Shown here: one piece after another, positions 15,781 to 24,460 of the stretch | Layout of the letters: each line of letters starts with the position of its first letter | Numbering within the stretch: position 1 is the first letter of the stretch | Assembly: GCF_004916895.1 (NCBI RefSeq) | Contig: NZ_SNTZ01000005.1 | Location: 1-64,000, forward strand | Length of the DNA stretch: 64,000 bases | Origin: Flagellimonas alvinocaridis | GTDB lineage: Bacteria; Bacteroidota; Bacteroidia; Flavobacteriales; Flavobacteriaceae | Direction of reading: 5' to 3' | Notes under the pieces: model-generated | Database searches by the model: none | Told to the model about the DNA's origin: nothing | Seen by the model: the letters and a program-made list of their open reading frames with translations, nothing else | Position numbers and translations under genes: made by a program

Positions 15781-17190
15781 ATGGAGGAGAATTTTAGGGA
15801 TTCCATAGGAACGATTACTGAAGAAGGTAAACGGGCGTGGGTTTTTCCCAAAAAACCAAGCGGGCGTTTTTATGACTATCGCAAGTACGTTAGTTATGCA
15901 TTACTGGCCTTTTTGGTGGCAGCTCCCTTTATAAAGATCAACGGACACCAGTTTTTAATGTTCAATGTAGTGGAACGGCGTTTCAATATTTTTGGACTCC
16001 CGTTTTGGCCCCAAGACTTTCATCTTGTGGTGGTCTCCATGATCATTGGAGTGGTCTTTATTGCATTGTTCACCGTGGCCTATGGCCGTATTTTTTGCGG
16101 ATGGATGTGCCCCCAGACTATCTTTTTGGAAATGGTCTTTCGGAGGATTGAATACTGGATTGATGGAGACCGTGGAGCCCAGATGCGATTGGATAAATCG
16201 CCATGGAATGGCAAGAAAATTAGAAAACGGGTATTAAAGTGGACCATCTTCTTTATCATCTCTTTTTTGATTGCCAACGTCTTTTTGGCCTATTTGATTG
16301 GCAGTGATAGACTGATTCAGTATATCACCGAAGGCCCAACGGCCCATTTGGGAACCATGGTGCCCTTGTTGATTTTCACCGCAGTGTTCTACTTTATTTT
16401 TGCCTGGTTCCGGGAACAAGTTTGCATTATTGCATGCCCATACGGACGGCTTCAAGGGGTGTTGTTGGATGATAAATCCATAGTGGTGGCCTATGACCAT
16501 AAAAGAGGTGAAGGAGAGAATGGACGTAAAAAGTTCAGAAAAAATGAAGATAGGGATGCATTGGGTCATGGTGACTGTATTGATTGTTTTCAATGTGTGA
16601 ATGTATGCCCCACAGGAATAGACATCCGAAATGGCACCCAGTTGGAATGTGTCAACTGCACCGCCTGTATTGATGAGTGCGATCACATCATGGATAGTAT
16701 CAACAAACCTAAAGGTTTGATCAGGTACGCCAGTGAAGATGAAATTCTTAACAAGAACAAGTTTAAGTTCACAGCGAGAATGAAAGGGTATACGGCCGTT
16801 CTTGCCGTGCTGATCGGTATATTGATCGGTATGTTGTTCTTACGCAATGAGGTTGAGGCAAACATCCTGCGTTTGCCTGGGCAGTTGTACGAACGTAAGG
16901 AGAACAACATCATCAGTAATGTGTATACCTACAAATTGGTGAACAAGACCACGAAGGATATAGAAAATGTATCCTTTAAACTAATGTCGCACAGGGGAAC
17001 CATAAAAATGGTGTCCCAAGATACCTTCAAGGTGCCGGCAGAAGAACTCACCGAAGGAACATTGTTTGTAGAGATCAATGCTTCGGAGTTAACGGGCGAC
17101 AAGGATAAATTGAAGATTGCGGTCTATAGCGGTGACGAAGTGATTGAAACCACTACGACCCAGTTTTTGGGCCCAAGAAGTTATAATTAG
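15781..17190 (+). CDS. ccoG: cbb3 oxidase accessory iron-sulfur protein CcoG
   Basis: CcoG (FixG, RdxA) is a membrane protein with two [4Fe-4S] clusters that reduces copper for cbb3 biogenesis. The 469-residue protein has five or so membrane segments, CGWMCPQ and CIIACPYGR in the membrane part, and a ferredoxin-like domain with CIDCFQCVNVCP and CVNCTACIDEC. The C-terminal region (from about 370) is the periplasmic immunoglobulin-like domain of the family. It lies 49 nt after ccoP. Confidence 0.92.
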   Translation: MEENFRDSIGTITEEGKRAWVFPKKPSGRFYDYRKYVSYALLAFLVAAPFIKINGHQFLMFNVVERRFNIFGLPFWPQDFHLVVVSMIIGVVFIALFTVAYGRIFCGWMCPQTIFLEMVFRRIEYWIDGDRGAQMRLDKSPWNGKKIRKRVLKWTIFFIISFLIANVFLAYLIGSDRLIQYITEGPTAHLGTMVPLLIFTAVFYFIFAWFREQVCIIACPYGRLQGVLLDDKSIVVAYDHKRGEGENGRKKFRKNEDRDALGHGDCIDCFQCVNVCPTGIDIRNGTQLECVNCTACIDECDHIMDSINKPKGLIRYASEDEILNKNKFKFTARMKGYTAVLAVLIGILIGMLFLRNEVEANILRLPGQLYERKENNIISNVYTYKLVNKTTKDIENVSFKLMSHRGTIKMVSQDTFKVPAEELTEGTLFVEINASELTGDKDKLKIAVYSGDEVIETTTTQFLGPRSYN

Positions 17191-17240
17191 GAGTTGAACG
17201 AAGGTCTGGATGTTTGCCGGACCCAACAAAAAGAAAAGCA

Positions 17241-17687
17241 ATGAAGATCAATTGGGGAACGGGAATAGTGTTGGCTTTTATAGGGTTTATAACCTTTATT
17301 CTATATTTTGTATTTCGAATGAGTACAGATGATAGGGCCAACCATGATTTGGTTACGGAAGATTACTATAAAAAAGAACTGACCTATCAACAAAACTTGG
17401 ATGCTTCCAATACGGCCCGTGATATGGATGCCGTACTTCGAATTGAGAAATCTTCGGAAGGGGTGACCATCTTTTTTCCAGAACAGTTCGACCCTCAAAA
17501 AATATCAGGAAGAGTGTCCCTATACAGACCGTCCAACAAGCGCTTGGATACTGACTTTCCCATAAGTTTGTCCAAAACACATTTGCTCATACCTGACAAT
17601 AGCTTGGTGGGCGGTCGCTGGGACATTACCGTAGATTGGCAGTACGAGGGGAATACTTTTTTTCATAAACAGAAACTCGTGTATTAA
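17241..17687 (+). CDS. ccoH: cbb3 oxidase assembly protein CcoH/FixH
   Basis: The 148-residue FixH-family protein has one N-terminal membrane segment (GIVLAFIGFITFILYFVF). The conserved LVTEDYYKKELTYQQ follows, then a small beta-rich periplasmic domain ending in the WDITVDWQYEG segment. It assists late assembly of cbb3. ATG 17241 is preferred over a TTG at 17214, which would place nine charged residues before the usual start. The stop is 3 nt before the next start codon. Confidence 0.88.
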   Translation: MKINWGTGIVLAFIGFITFILYFVFRMSTDDRANHDLVTEDYYKKELTYQQNLDASNTARDMDAVLRIEKSSEGVTIFFPEQFDPQKISGRVSLYRPSNKRLDTDFPISLSKTHLLIPDNSLVGGRWDITVDWQYEGNTFFHKQKLVY

Positions 17688-17690
17688 GTT

Positions 17691-18401
17691 ATGTTGTCAT
17701 CAGCGTTGGTTCTTGGGTTGTTTGGTAGTCTGCACTGTTTGGGCATGTGCGGTCCCATTGCCTTTATGTTACCGGTGGATCAACAGAACAACGTGAAAAA
17801 AATGGGCCAGCTTTCCCTTTACCATGCAGGGAGACTCATGGCTTATGGAATAATAGGAATGCTTTTTGGCTTTTTGGGGAAAGGCTTGTCCCTTTTTGGG
17901 ATGCAGCAAAAATTGTCCATTGCCATAGGCGCCATCATGATTTTACTGGTTCTGATTCCTGGGAAGTATCTCAATGGGCATAAGTTTTTAAGACCGATTT
18001 ATACAATTTTGGGCAGGGTGAAATCGAAACTTGGGGCCGAGCTCAAGAAAAAGACGCCGGATGCTTTTTTGACCATTGGGTTTCTGAATGGATTTCTGCC
18101 ATGCGGATTGGTATATATGGCCGTATTGGGTGCCATTGCCTTGGCTGGTCCAGTTCAGGGAGGACTTTACATGATTTTGTTTGGATTGGGGACAGTGCCT
18201 TTGATGAGTCTAGTGGTCTTTTCAAAAACATGGATGGGGAACTCGTTCAAATTTCGTGTGCAAAAACTGATTCCCTTTTTTGTAGTGCTCATTGGTCTTC
18301 TTTTTATCATCCGAGGGCTTGGATTGGGTATTCCCTATGTTTCACCCAAACCTGTGCCCACCAACCTGGCTTCGACCACCATAGAGTGCCATCAACCTTA
18401 A
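17691..18401 (+). CDS. SafE/TauE-like membrane protein of the cbb3 locus
   Basis: The 236-residue protein has about six membrane helices and belongs to the sulfite exporter TauE/SafE-like group (COG2836 type). It carries a CxxxC in helix 1 (SLHCLGMCGP, C15 and C19) and a second PCG (GFLPCGLVYM), a layout like DsbD/CcdA membrane domains. Linked to cbb3 genes, it may handle copper or reductant for oxidase assembly, which is inference; its substrate is not known from sequence. It is immediately downstream of ccoH and ends the cbb3 operon. Confidence 0.75.
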   Translation: MLSSALVLGLFGSLHCLGMCGPIAFMLPVDQQNNVKKMGQLSLYHAGRLMAYGIIGMLFGFLGKGLSLFGMQQKLSIAIGAIMILLVLIPGKYLNGHKFLRPIYTILGRVKSKLGAELKKKTPDAFLTIGFLNGFLPCGLVYMAVLGAIALAGPVQGGLYMILFGLGTVPLMSLVVFSKTWMGNSFKFRVQKLIPFFVVLIGLLFIIRGLGLGIPYVSPKPVPTNLASTTIECHQP

Positions 18402-18435
18402 ATCCGTTGAATATTTAAAACATAAGAACTCAATA

Positions 18436-18458
18436 GGGTGCAACGAATTGTTGTGCCC
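18436..18458 (+). other. 9-bp hairpin upstream of the CoA-transferase gene
   Basis: GGGTGCAAC (18436-18444) and GTTGTGCCC (18450-18458) can form nine RNA base pairs, two of them G-U, around a GAATT loop. It lies after the cbb3 operon and 19 nt before the next ATG. It could be a weak terminator without a T-tract, or a structure in the leader of the following gene. Confidence 0.35.
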
Positions 18459-18476
18459 ACCATATAAATCTGTGAC

Positions 18477-19745
18477 ATGAAGATAACATCAGCTGAAGAA
18501 GCAGTACAAATTGTGCAATCTGGAAACAGGGTTTTTTTTCAAGGTGCGGCCATGACTCCCAATGTGCTTATTGATGCACTTTGCGACAGGCATATAGAAC
18601 TATCGGATGTAGAAATTGTGTCCATCCATACCGAAGGCGAGGCTCGGTATACCCAGGCACCCTGTAATGAAAGCTTTCGGTTGAACAGTTTGTTCGTAGG
18701 TGGAAACGTTCGCCAATTTGTAAATGGCTTCAAAGGGGACTATGTCCCTATTTTCCTTAGCGAGATCCATTTATTGTTCCGCAGAAAGATTATTGATTTG
18801 GATGTGGCGTTCATTCAGGTTTCACCACCTGATAAACACGGATATTGTTCATTGGGAGTATCGGTGGATGTAACTCTTCCCGCCATAGAAATGGCAAAAA
18901 AAGTAGTAGCACAGATCAACCCAAGAGTGCCAAGAACCCATGGAGATGGTATTATCCACATCAATCAAATAGATCATGCCATTGAAGTGAACCAACCCAT
19001 ACATGAACATGGACAAACGGAAATATCCCAACTGGAACTTCAAATAGGAGGCCATGTGGCTTCTTTGATTGAAGATGGGGCTACCCTACAAATGGGCATA
19101 GGCAATATCCCCAATGCCGTATTGTCCAAATTGGGAAATCACAAACGATTGGGAATCCATACTGAAATGTTTTCGGATGGGGTGCTGCCTTTAATAGAAC
19201 AAGGTGTTGTAACAGGAGAGGATAAAAAGGTGAAACAGGGAAAGGTGGTAAGTTGCTTTGCTGTGGGATCAAGAAAACTGTACGACTTTATTGATGACAA
19301 TCCGCTGTGCCACTTTAAAGAAGCAGCGTATACCAACGACACTGCCGTCATTAGAAAGAACCCCAAAGTAACGGCCATCAACAGTGCCATTGAGATTGAT
19401 ATCACCGGACAGGTGTGTGCGGATACCATTGGAAGCAGGCAGTTCTCTGGAGTTGGCGGACAAATGGACTTTATTCGGGGGGCATCACTTTCTGAAGGAG
19501 GGAAGCCTATCTTTGCCATGTCTTCGGCCACCAACAAAGGTGTTTCCAAGATTGTTCCCTATTTGAAGCAAGGGGCGGGAGTAACCACTACCCGGGCCCA
19601 CGTGCATTATGTCGCCACGGAGCACGGGGTGGTAGACCTCTACGGGAAAAATCTTCAACAAAGGGCTCGGGCCTTGATTTCAATTGCGCATCCAGACCAT
19701 AGGGAAGTTCTTGAAAAAGCGGCCCATGAACGGTTTAATGGGTGA
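18477..19745 (+). CDS. Acetyl-CoA hydrolase / CoA-transferase family protein
   Basis: This is a 422-residue class I-type CoA-transferase of the acetyl-CoA hydrolase/4-hydroxybutyrate CoA-transferase group. Visible signatures are the substrate loop QMGIGNIPNAV, the catalytic glutamate in IHTEMFSDGV, GVGGQMDFIRGA and the C-terminal TEHGVVDLYGKNL. The likely role is exchange of CoA between acetyl-CoA and another acyl group; the true acceptor cannot be told from the sequence. It follows the cbb3 operon and has a strong terminator downstream. No Fnr-type box was found directly upstream. Confidence 0.85.
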   Translation: MKITSAEEAVQIVQSGNRVFFQGAAMTPNVLIDALCDRHIELSDVEIVSIHTEGEARYTQAPCNESFRLNSLFVGGNVRQFVNGFKGDYVPIFLSEIHLLFRRKIIDLDVAFIQVSPPDKHGYCSLGVSVDVTLPAIEMAKKVVAQINPRVPRTHGDGIIHINQIDHAIEVNQPIHEHGQTEISQLELQIGGHVASLIEDGATLQMGIGNIPNAVLSKLGNHKRLGIHTEMFSDGVLPLIEQGVVTGEDKKVKQGKVVSCFAVGSRKLYDFIDDNPLCHFKEAAYTNDTAVIRKNPKVTAINSAIEIDITGQVCADTIGSRQFSGVGGQMDFIRGASLSEGGKPIFAMSSATNKGVSKIVPYLKQGAGVTTTRAHVHYVATEHGVVDLYGKNLQQRARALISIAHPDHREVLEKAAHERFNG

Positions 19746-19761
19746 TTTTGGGACATCATGA

Positions 19762-19798
19762 AAAAAGGGGAGACCGATTTTACCGACCTCCCCTTTTT
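19762..19798. terminator. Bidirectional terminator
   Basis: GGGGAG (19767-19772) and CTCCCC (19788-19793) form the stem, extended by AAAAA (19762-19766) against TTTTT (19794-19798). It lies between the convergent CoA-transferase (plus) and usp (minus) genes and can serve both. Confidence 0.85.
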
Positions 19799-19835
19799 GG
19801 CTTGCATTAAACCAATCAAAAAAAATGCAACCCAA

Positions 19836-20666
19836 TTAAATTTTAAAAGTCATTACAGGTACTTTGGAATGGTTGGCAATGTCCTCGCCAATACTGCCCA
19901 TAAAGAAATGGGAAAGTCCTCTTCTTCCGTGGGTGGGTATTCCAATAAGGTCAGCAGCAACTTTCTCACTGTAATTAAGAACACCTTTTTCAACCGTATA
20001 GTCATTATGGATTTCTACCTGAATTCCCAAATTGGCATCTTTTAGGAATTTGGTGATTTTGGCGTATGCATCGTCTGTGCTTAGGAATTCATCCCCTGGG
20101 GTGTTCACATAAACCAAGAGTAATTCCGATTTTAGCAATTTGGCCATGTCCGCGGCTTTTTGCACGGCGGGTATGCTCTCTTTGGCAAAATCACAAGCAA
20201 AAACGAATCGCTCGGGAGTGAATTCCTTCGCATCTCCCTTGATTACAAGTACGGGTACGTTTGAGGTTCTCACCACCCTTTCGGTATTGGAGCCAATAAA
20301 GATTTCCTCTAACCCGTCCGTACCATGAGACCCCATTACAACTAGGTCTACATTATGTTTTTCAGCTACTTCATTCACTTCACTGAAAACTTTGTAATGT
20401 TTGATTACCGGGATAATTTTAACACCCGTTAAATAGGGCTTGTTTAAAAAATCTGCGAACCTTTTTTCCCCTATTTTGATCAAATGGACGACCTGTTCCT
20501 GTGAAATATAGCCAGATTCACTCATTAGGGCTGGCGACAGTTCCAACATGTGCAGGACGAGTAACTCTGCATCATTTTTCTTTGCGAGGGAGGCCGCCAC
20601 TTTTAAGGCTCGTTCGGATTGTTTTGAAAAATCGATGGGTACGATTATGCTTTTCATTTTTTTCAT
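19836..20666 (-). CDS. Tandem universal stress protein
   Basis: This two-domain Usp has 276 residues. Both domains keep the nucleotide-binding motif: GSHGTDGLEEIFIGSN in the first and PTHGRRGLSHFFMGSI in the second. It begins MKKMKSIIVPIDFSKQ; initiation at the second methionine (20657) is also possible. The gene starts 7 nt after the stop codon of hemN on the same strand. It is therefore probably transcribed from the Fnr-type hemN promoter. Confidence 0.88.
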   Translation of the reverse strand: MKKMKSIIVPIDFSKQSERALKVAASLAKKNDAELLVLHMLELSPALMSESGYISQEQVVHLIKIGEKRFADFLNKPYLTGVKIIPVIKHYKVFSEVNEVAEKHNVDLVVMGSHGTDGLEEIFIGSNTERVVRTSNVPVLVIKGDAKEFTPERFVFACDFAKESIPAVQKAADMAKLLKSELLLVYVNTPGDEFLSTDDAYAKITKFLKDANLGIQVEIHNDYTVEKGVLNYSEKVAADLIGIPTHGRRGLSHFFMGSIGEDIANHSKVPVMTFKI

Positions 20667-20673
20667 GTTTAGG

Positions 20674-22032
20674 TTAAACGGTCATGGAAAATATTCGGGT
20701 ATCGGGCTGTTTTCGATGTAACTTTACATCAAAGGCCATGCTGATGTTCCGTATAAAGGGTCTTCCCTTTGGCGTTACTTTGATGTGGTTTTTTCCGATT
20801 TCAATGAGTCCATCGGATTCCATTTCGTAAAGGTTTCCGATGATTTTTTGAAAATCGACCACCTCTTCTTCCTTCTTGTCCCAAGAGGTTTCGAACTGAC
20901 ACATCAAGTTAAGAATGTGTTGTCTAACAATTTGATCTTCTTGAGTTAGGATATGTCCCCTAAAAATAGGAATAAGTCCGTGTGATACCAAATGTTGATA
21001 TTCCTCTACGCTCTTTACATTTTGGGCAAATCCATACCAACTGTCGCTAATGCTTGATGCTCCTAAACCTATCAAAAGTTTGGTCTTGGAGGGTGTGTAG
21101 CCCATAAAGTTTCGGTGCAGGGTGCCATTATTGAGTGCGGTGTACAAATTATCGGTAGGAAGTGCAAAATGATCCATGCCCACATCTTTGTATCCAAATT
21201 CGGTAAGCATTCTTTTGCCCATTTCATATTGTGCTTTTTTCTCAACGGACGAAGGAAGGTCGGTTTCTTTATAACCTCGTTGTCCATTGCCTTTTAACCA
21301 TGGAACATGGGCGTAACTGAAAAAGGCGATCCTGTCGGGTTGAAGGGCTCTGGTCTTTGTTAGGGTTTCCTCCACATGGGAACAATCTTGGAAAGGTAGG
21401 CCATAGATAATATCATGTCCAACCGATGTGTACCCAATTTCCCTGGCCCACTCCGTCACATTTTTTACATTTTCAAAAGGCTGTTTTCTGTTGATGGCCC
21501 TTTGTACCGTTAAATTGTAGTCTTGTACACCGTAGCAGACTCTTCTGAACCCTACATCAAAAAGGGCCTGTAAGTGTGCCTTTGTGGTATTGTTGGGATG
21601 CCCTTCAAAACTGAATTGGGCATCTTCAGCCTTTTTTGCCAATCTAAGAATGCCGTTAACCAGCATGGTCAGATGTTCTGGAGAGAAGAAAGTAGGAGTG
21701 CCTCCACCTAAATGAAGTTCCTTTAGTATGGGCTTTTTGCCAAGAAGCTCCGTGTACAATCGCCACTCCTCTATTACCGATTTTATATAGGGTAATTCTA
21801 CCTCATGTCGTTTGGTAATACGTTTATGGCATCCGCAAAAAGTGCAAAGACTTTCGCAGAAAGGTAGATGCACATACAGGCTGATGCCTTCTTCTGGGTT
21901 TTCCTGAAACGCTTTTAGTACGGTTGATTTCCATTTCTTGCCAGAGAAATTCTCCAAATCCCAATAAGGAACCGTGGGGTAACTGGTATATCTGGGTCCA
22001 GGAACGTTATACTTTTGAACTAATTCACACAT
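20674..22032 (-). CDS. hemN: Oxygen-independent coproporphyrinogen III oxidase
   Basis: This radical-SAM enzyme carries out the oxygen-independent decarboxylation of coproporphyrinogen III in haem synthesis. The 452-residue length matches true HemN. The cluster motif is C59-x3-C63-x2-C66 followed by C68 (FCESLCTFCGCHKR), with LHLGGGTPTFF and the C-terminal HemN domain. The N-terminus (VQKYNVPGPRYTSYPT) is characteristic of real coproporphyrinogen oxidases and not of the related HemW. A perfect -7 element and Fnr-type box lie upstream, so low-oxygen induction is likely. Confidence 0.93.
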   Translation of the reverse strand: MCELVQKYNVPGPRYTSYPTVPYWDLENFSGKKWKSTVLKAFQENPEEGISLYVHLPFCESLCTFCGCHKRITKRHEVELPYIKSVIEEWRLYTELLGKKPILKELHLGGGTPTFFSPEHLTMLVNGILRLAKKAEDAQFSFEGHPNNTTKAHLQALFDVGFRRVCYGVQDYNLTVQRAINRKQPFENVKNVTEWAREIGYTSVGHDIIYGLPFQDCSHVEETLTKTRALQPDRIAFFSYAHVPWLKGNGQRGYKETDLPSSVEKKAQYEMGKRMLTEFGYKDVGMDHFALPTDNLYTALNNGTLHRNFMGYTPSKTKLLIGLGASSISDSWYGFAQNVKSVEEYQHLVSHGLIPIFRGHILTQEDQIVRQHILNLMCQFETSWDKKEEEVVDFQKIIGNLYEMESDGLIEIGKNHIKVTPKGRPFIRNISMAFDVKLHRKQPDTRIFSMTV

Positions 22033-22057
22033 AGCTGCATACCTTTGGATTATAGGT

Positions 22058-22100
22058 CAAAATTAGATGCACAGCTTAGTATAAAATATGATAAATGTCA
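22058..22100 (-). promoter_or_regulatory. Fnr-type promoter of hemN-usp
   Basis: On the minus strand the palindrome TGACATTTATCA (22100-22089) is followed after exactly 23 bp by TAATTTTG (22065-22058), a perfect TAnnTTTG. With a start about 5 nt later the dyad centre is at -41.5 and the leader to hemN is about 20 nt. Confidence 0.75.
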
Positions 22101-22120
22101 GTCTGGGCGAAATCCTTACA

Positions 22121-22163
22121 TGACAACTATCATGTTTTGGTTAACTTATCTGGTCTATTTTTG
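22121..22163 (+). promoter_or_regulatory. Fnr-type promoter of usp-pfk
   Basis: The palindrome TGACAACTATCA (22121-22132) is followed after exactly 23 bp by TATTTTTG (22156-22163), a perfect TAnnTTTG. The divergent hemN promoter has its own palindrome 20 bp away, so this intergenic region carries one Fnr site per direction. Confidence 0.75.
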
Positions 22164-22197
22164 ATATGAAGGTTTTAAAACACTTAATTTTTTTGGT

Positions 22198-22989
22198 ATG
22201 AGCAGCATAAAAAAAATATTGATTCCTTTTGATTTTTCTGAAGCTTCAGTGAACGCATTGGAATATGTGATCAACTTTGTGGGGCCAGATCGTTCCATTG
22301 CCATTTTGGCGATGTATGTAGGAGCAATGCCCATTAGCACCTCAGAGGAAGAGTCTTTGAAAGAAGATTTCTCAAATGTGGTAAAGTCAATAGACAAGAA
22401 ATTAAAATTGCCCCCCGAATTCCAGACGGCTACCGGTAAGATGACCAGCACAATTTTATCGGCCCAATCCGAGAACAATGCAGACCTGATCATGATGGGG
22501 ACCATGGGGGATAAAATTACGGATGAGGCCATAACCAACACCTCAAGACTTGTTCTGGATGCCAAGTGTCCGGTAATTTCGATTCCTTATGGTTGTCGCA
22601 TCAAGGAGCCTAAGGACATTGCTTTGGTCATGGGCGGAGAGAAAATTGACGATAAGAAGGTTTTGGAGACTTTATTGGATGTGGCGCGTACTTTTAATTC
22701 AAGGGTACATGTGCTGACCATCTACAAAGAATCCATCTATGATGAAGAATCTGTTGCGGAAAGCACCGAGGATTCTTTGGAATACTACTTGGAGCATTTC
22801 TATTTGGAGCATACGTTCAATAAGAATCAAGATGTAGAGGAGGGAATTTTCAACTACATCAATGAAAAACAGATTGACTTATTGGCCATCTTGCCCAGAA
22901 ACCATGCGCAAAACAGTACACCCTCTGAAGGTCGTTTAACAAAACTGTTAACGTTGCATTCGGAAATTCCTGTTCTTGCTTTAGATTGA
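22198..22989 (+). CDS. Universal stress protein with degenerate ATP sites
   Basis: This 263-residue tandem Usp begins MSSIKKILIPFDFSEASVNA. Neither domain keeps the full glycine motif: the first has GTMGDKITDEAITNTS and the second PRNHAQNSTPSEGR. It may therefore not bind ATP in the usual way. It is divergent from hemN, has an Fnr-type promoter, and is followed 89 nt downstream by a phosphofructokinase gene that may be cotranscribed. Confidence 0.8.
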   Translation: MSSIKKILIPFDFSEASVNALEYVINFVGPDRSIAILAMYVGAMPISTSEEESLKEDFSNVVKSIDKKLKLPPEFQTATGKMTSTILSAQSENNADLIMMGTMGDKITDEAITNTSRLVLDAKCPVISIPYGCRIKEPKDIALVMGGEKIDDKKVLETLLDVARTFNSRVHVLTIYKESIYDEESVAESTEDSLEYYLEHFYLEHTFNKNQDVEEGIFNYINEKQIDLLAILPRNHAQNSTPSEGRLTKLLTLHSEIPVLALD

Positions 22990-23078
22990 TGATTTTTGTT
23001 GCTATTGCTCCTTTTCATGGTAACTTTGGAGAGAGGGGTAATGGCAACAAAATTTTACCTCCAAAACATAGAGAGCAA

Positions 23079-24386
23079 ATGAGTGAATTTCGGATAGCAA
23101 GTTTAGGCCAGCCCCAATATAAATCGCCCCTGAAGCTAAGTACAGTTAAGGGTGATAATATCTTCGATTTTATATACGATTCCGATAGATTGGTCTTTGA
23201 CCTATCCATAGACCAGTACCATCACTGTCTTAAGACAGGGAAGGAGCCATCGTGTTTGGAAAAGGCAGGCCCCAGACAGAACATCTTTTTTGATTCCAAG
23301 CATACAACGGCGGCCATTGTTACTTGTGGAGGTTTGTGCCCGGGCATCAATAATGTAATTCGTGGTGTGGTTATGGGACTCCATTATTTTTATGGGGTCA
23401 AAAAAATACTGGGTGTACCCTACGGATATGAGGGTCTGAATCCGGATAAAGGGCATGGGTTTGTAGAACTTACCCCGGACAAGGTAAAGGACATTCACCA
23501 GTTTGGAGGTACATTTTTGGGGTCCTCACGAGGTGGCCAGGACGTTTCGGTAATGGTAGATACGCTTGAGGCCAACCAGATAGATATGTTATTTGCCATT
23601 GGTGGAGACGGTACGCTTAAAGGAGTTGATGCCATAGGCGAAGAAATCCAAAAGCGAAATGCCAAGATCAGTGTAGTGGGCATTCCCAAGACCATTGACA
23701 ATGATATCGACCTTATTGATGAATCTTTTGGGTTTGAAACCGCATTTGATGTGGCCAGCCCTATTCTACGTGATGCCCACAATGAAGCTACAGGGGCTTT
23801 CAACGGAGTTTCCATTGTAAAACTTATGGGGAGGGATAGTGGTTTTATTGCTGCTTCTGCCGCTTTGGCCATGCCTGTTGTAAACTTTGTGCTGGTTCCT
23901 GAAATGGATTTTGACTTGGAAGGGGAAAAAGGATTCCTGAAAGCTTTGGAACAACGCCTGAAACAGAAAAGACATGCCGTAATTGTTGTGGCGGAAGGGG
24001 CTGGGCAGCATCTGTTCCAAAAGAAAAGTGGTGTTAAGGATGCGTCGGGCAATGTGAAGCATCAGGACATTGGAATATTTTTAAAGGAACGCATAGCTGA
24101 ACATTTCAAGGACGCTTCGATAACCATAAAATATATAGACCCCAGTTACATTATAAGAAGTGCTCCGGCAAATTCCAGCGATAGTGTTTATTGCAGTAGG
24201 TTGGCATATCATGCAGTCCACGGGGCTATGGCAGGGAAGACCAGATTTGTGAGCAGCAAGGTCAATAACAAGTTTGTCTATGTGCCTATAGCCGAGGTGA
24301 CCAAAAAAAGGAAGAAAATAGACATGGAGGGAGAGTTTTGGTTCTCGGTACTTCAAAGTACCGGCCAACCCTTTTCATGGCGATGA
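23079..24386 (+). CDS. Plant-type ATP-dependent 6-phosphofructokinase
   Basis: This enzyme phosphorylates fructose 6-phosphate in glycolysis. The protein has 435 residues. GGDGTLKG keeps the glycine typical of ATP users where PPi enzymes have Asp, and it is combined with the lysine in PKTIDNDI, a pairing known from the plant-like ATP-PFK group. GGLCPGINNVI is the N-terminal phosphate loop and LMGRDSGFIA the substrate site. ATG 23079 (MSEFRIASLG) is preferred; a frame from 22989 overlapping the usp stop adds 30 residues that do not look like the family. Cotranscription with the Fnr-controlled usp is inferred. Confidence 0.82.
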   Translation: MSEFRIASLGQPQYKSPLKLSTVKGDNIFDFIYDSDRLVFDLSIDQYHHCLKTGKEPSCLEKAGPRQNIFFDSKHTTAAIVTCGGLCPGINNVIRGVVMGLHYFYGVKKILGVPYGYEGLNPDKGHGFVELTPDKVKDIHQFGGTFLGSSRGGQDVSVMVDTLEANQIDMLFAIGGDGTLKGVDAIGEEIQKRNAKISVVGIPKTIDNDIDLIDESFGFETAFDVASPILRDAHNEATGAFNGVSIVKLMGRDSGFIAASAALAMPVVNFVLVPEMDFDLEGEKGFLKALEQRLKQKRHAVIVVAEGAGQHLFQKKSGVKDASGNVKHQDIGIFLKERIAEHFKDASITIKYIDPSYIIRSAPANSSDSVYCSRLAYHAVHGAMAGKTRFVSSKVNNKFVYVPIAEVTKKRKKIDMEGEFWFSVLQSTGQPFSWR

Positions 24387-24396
24387 TTCGTCAAGC

Positions 24397-24439
24397 TGAC
24401 ATTTGTCATTTAATTTTCTAGTTTCACTCCATAGCTTTG
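24397..24439 (+). promoter_or_regulatory. Fnr-type promoter of hpf
   Basis: The perfect palindrome TGACATTTGTCA (24397-24408) is followed after exactly 23 bp by TAGCTTTG (24432-24439), a perfect TAnnTTTG. The leader would be about 17 nt to ATG 24461, which supports that start over the upstream in-frame start at 24437. Confidence 0.75.
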
Positions 24440-24460
24440 GAGAAAATCAAAATAAGAATC

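Noticed and set aside
18436..18458. Hairpin as a definite terminator of the cbb3 operon
   Set aside because: There is no T-tract after the stem, so it is listed only as a hairpin of unknown role.
22989..23078. Upstream ATG overlapping the usp stop (TGATG) as the pfk start
   Set aside because: The added residues (MIFVAIAPFHGNFGERGNGN and onward) do not resemble the family N-terminus. ATG 23079 gives MSEFRIASLG, which fits.
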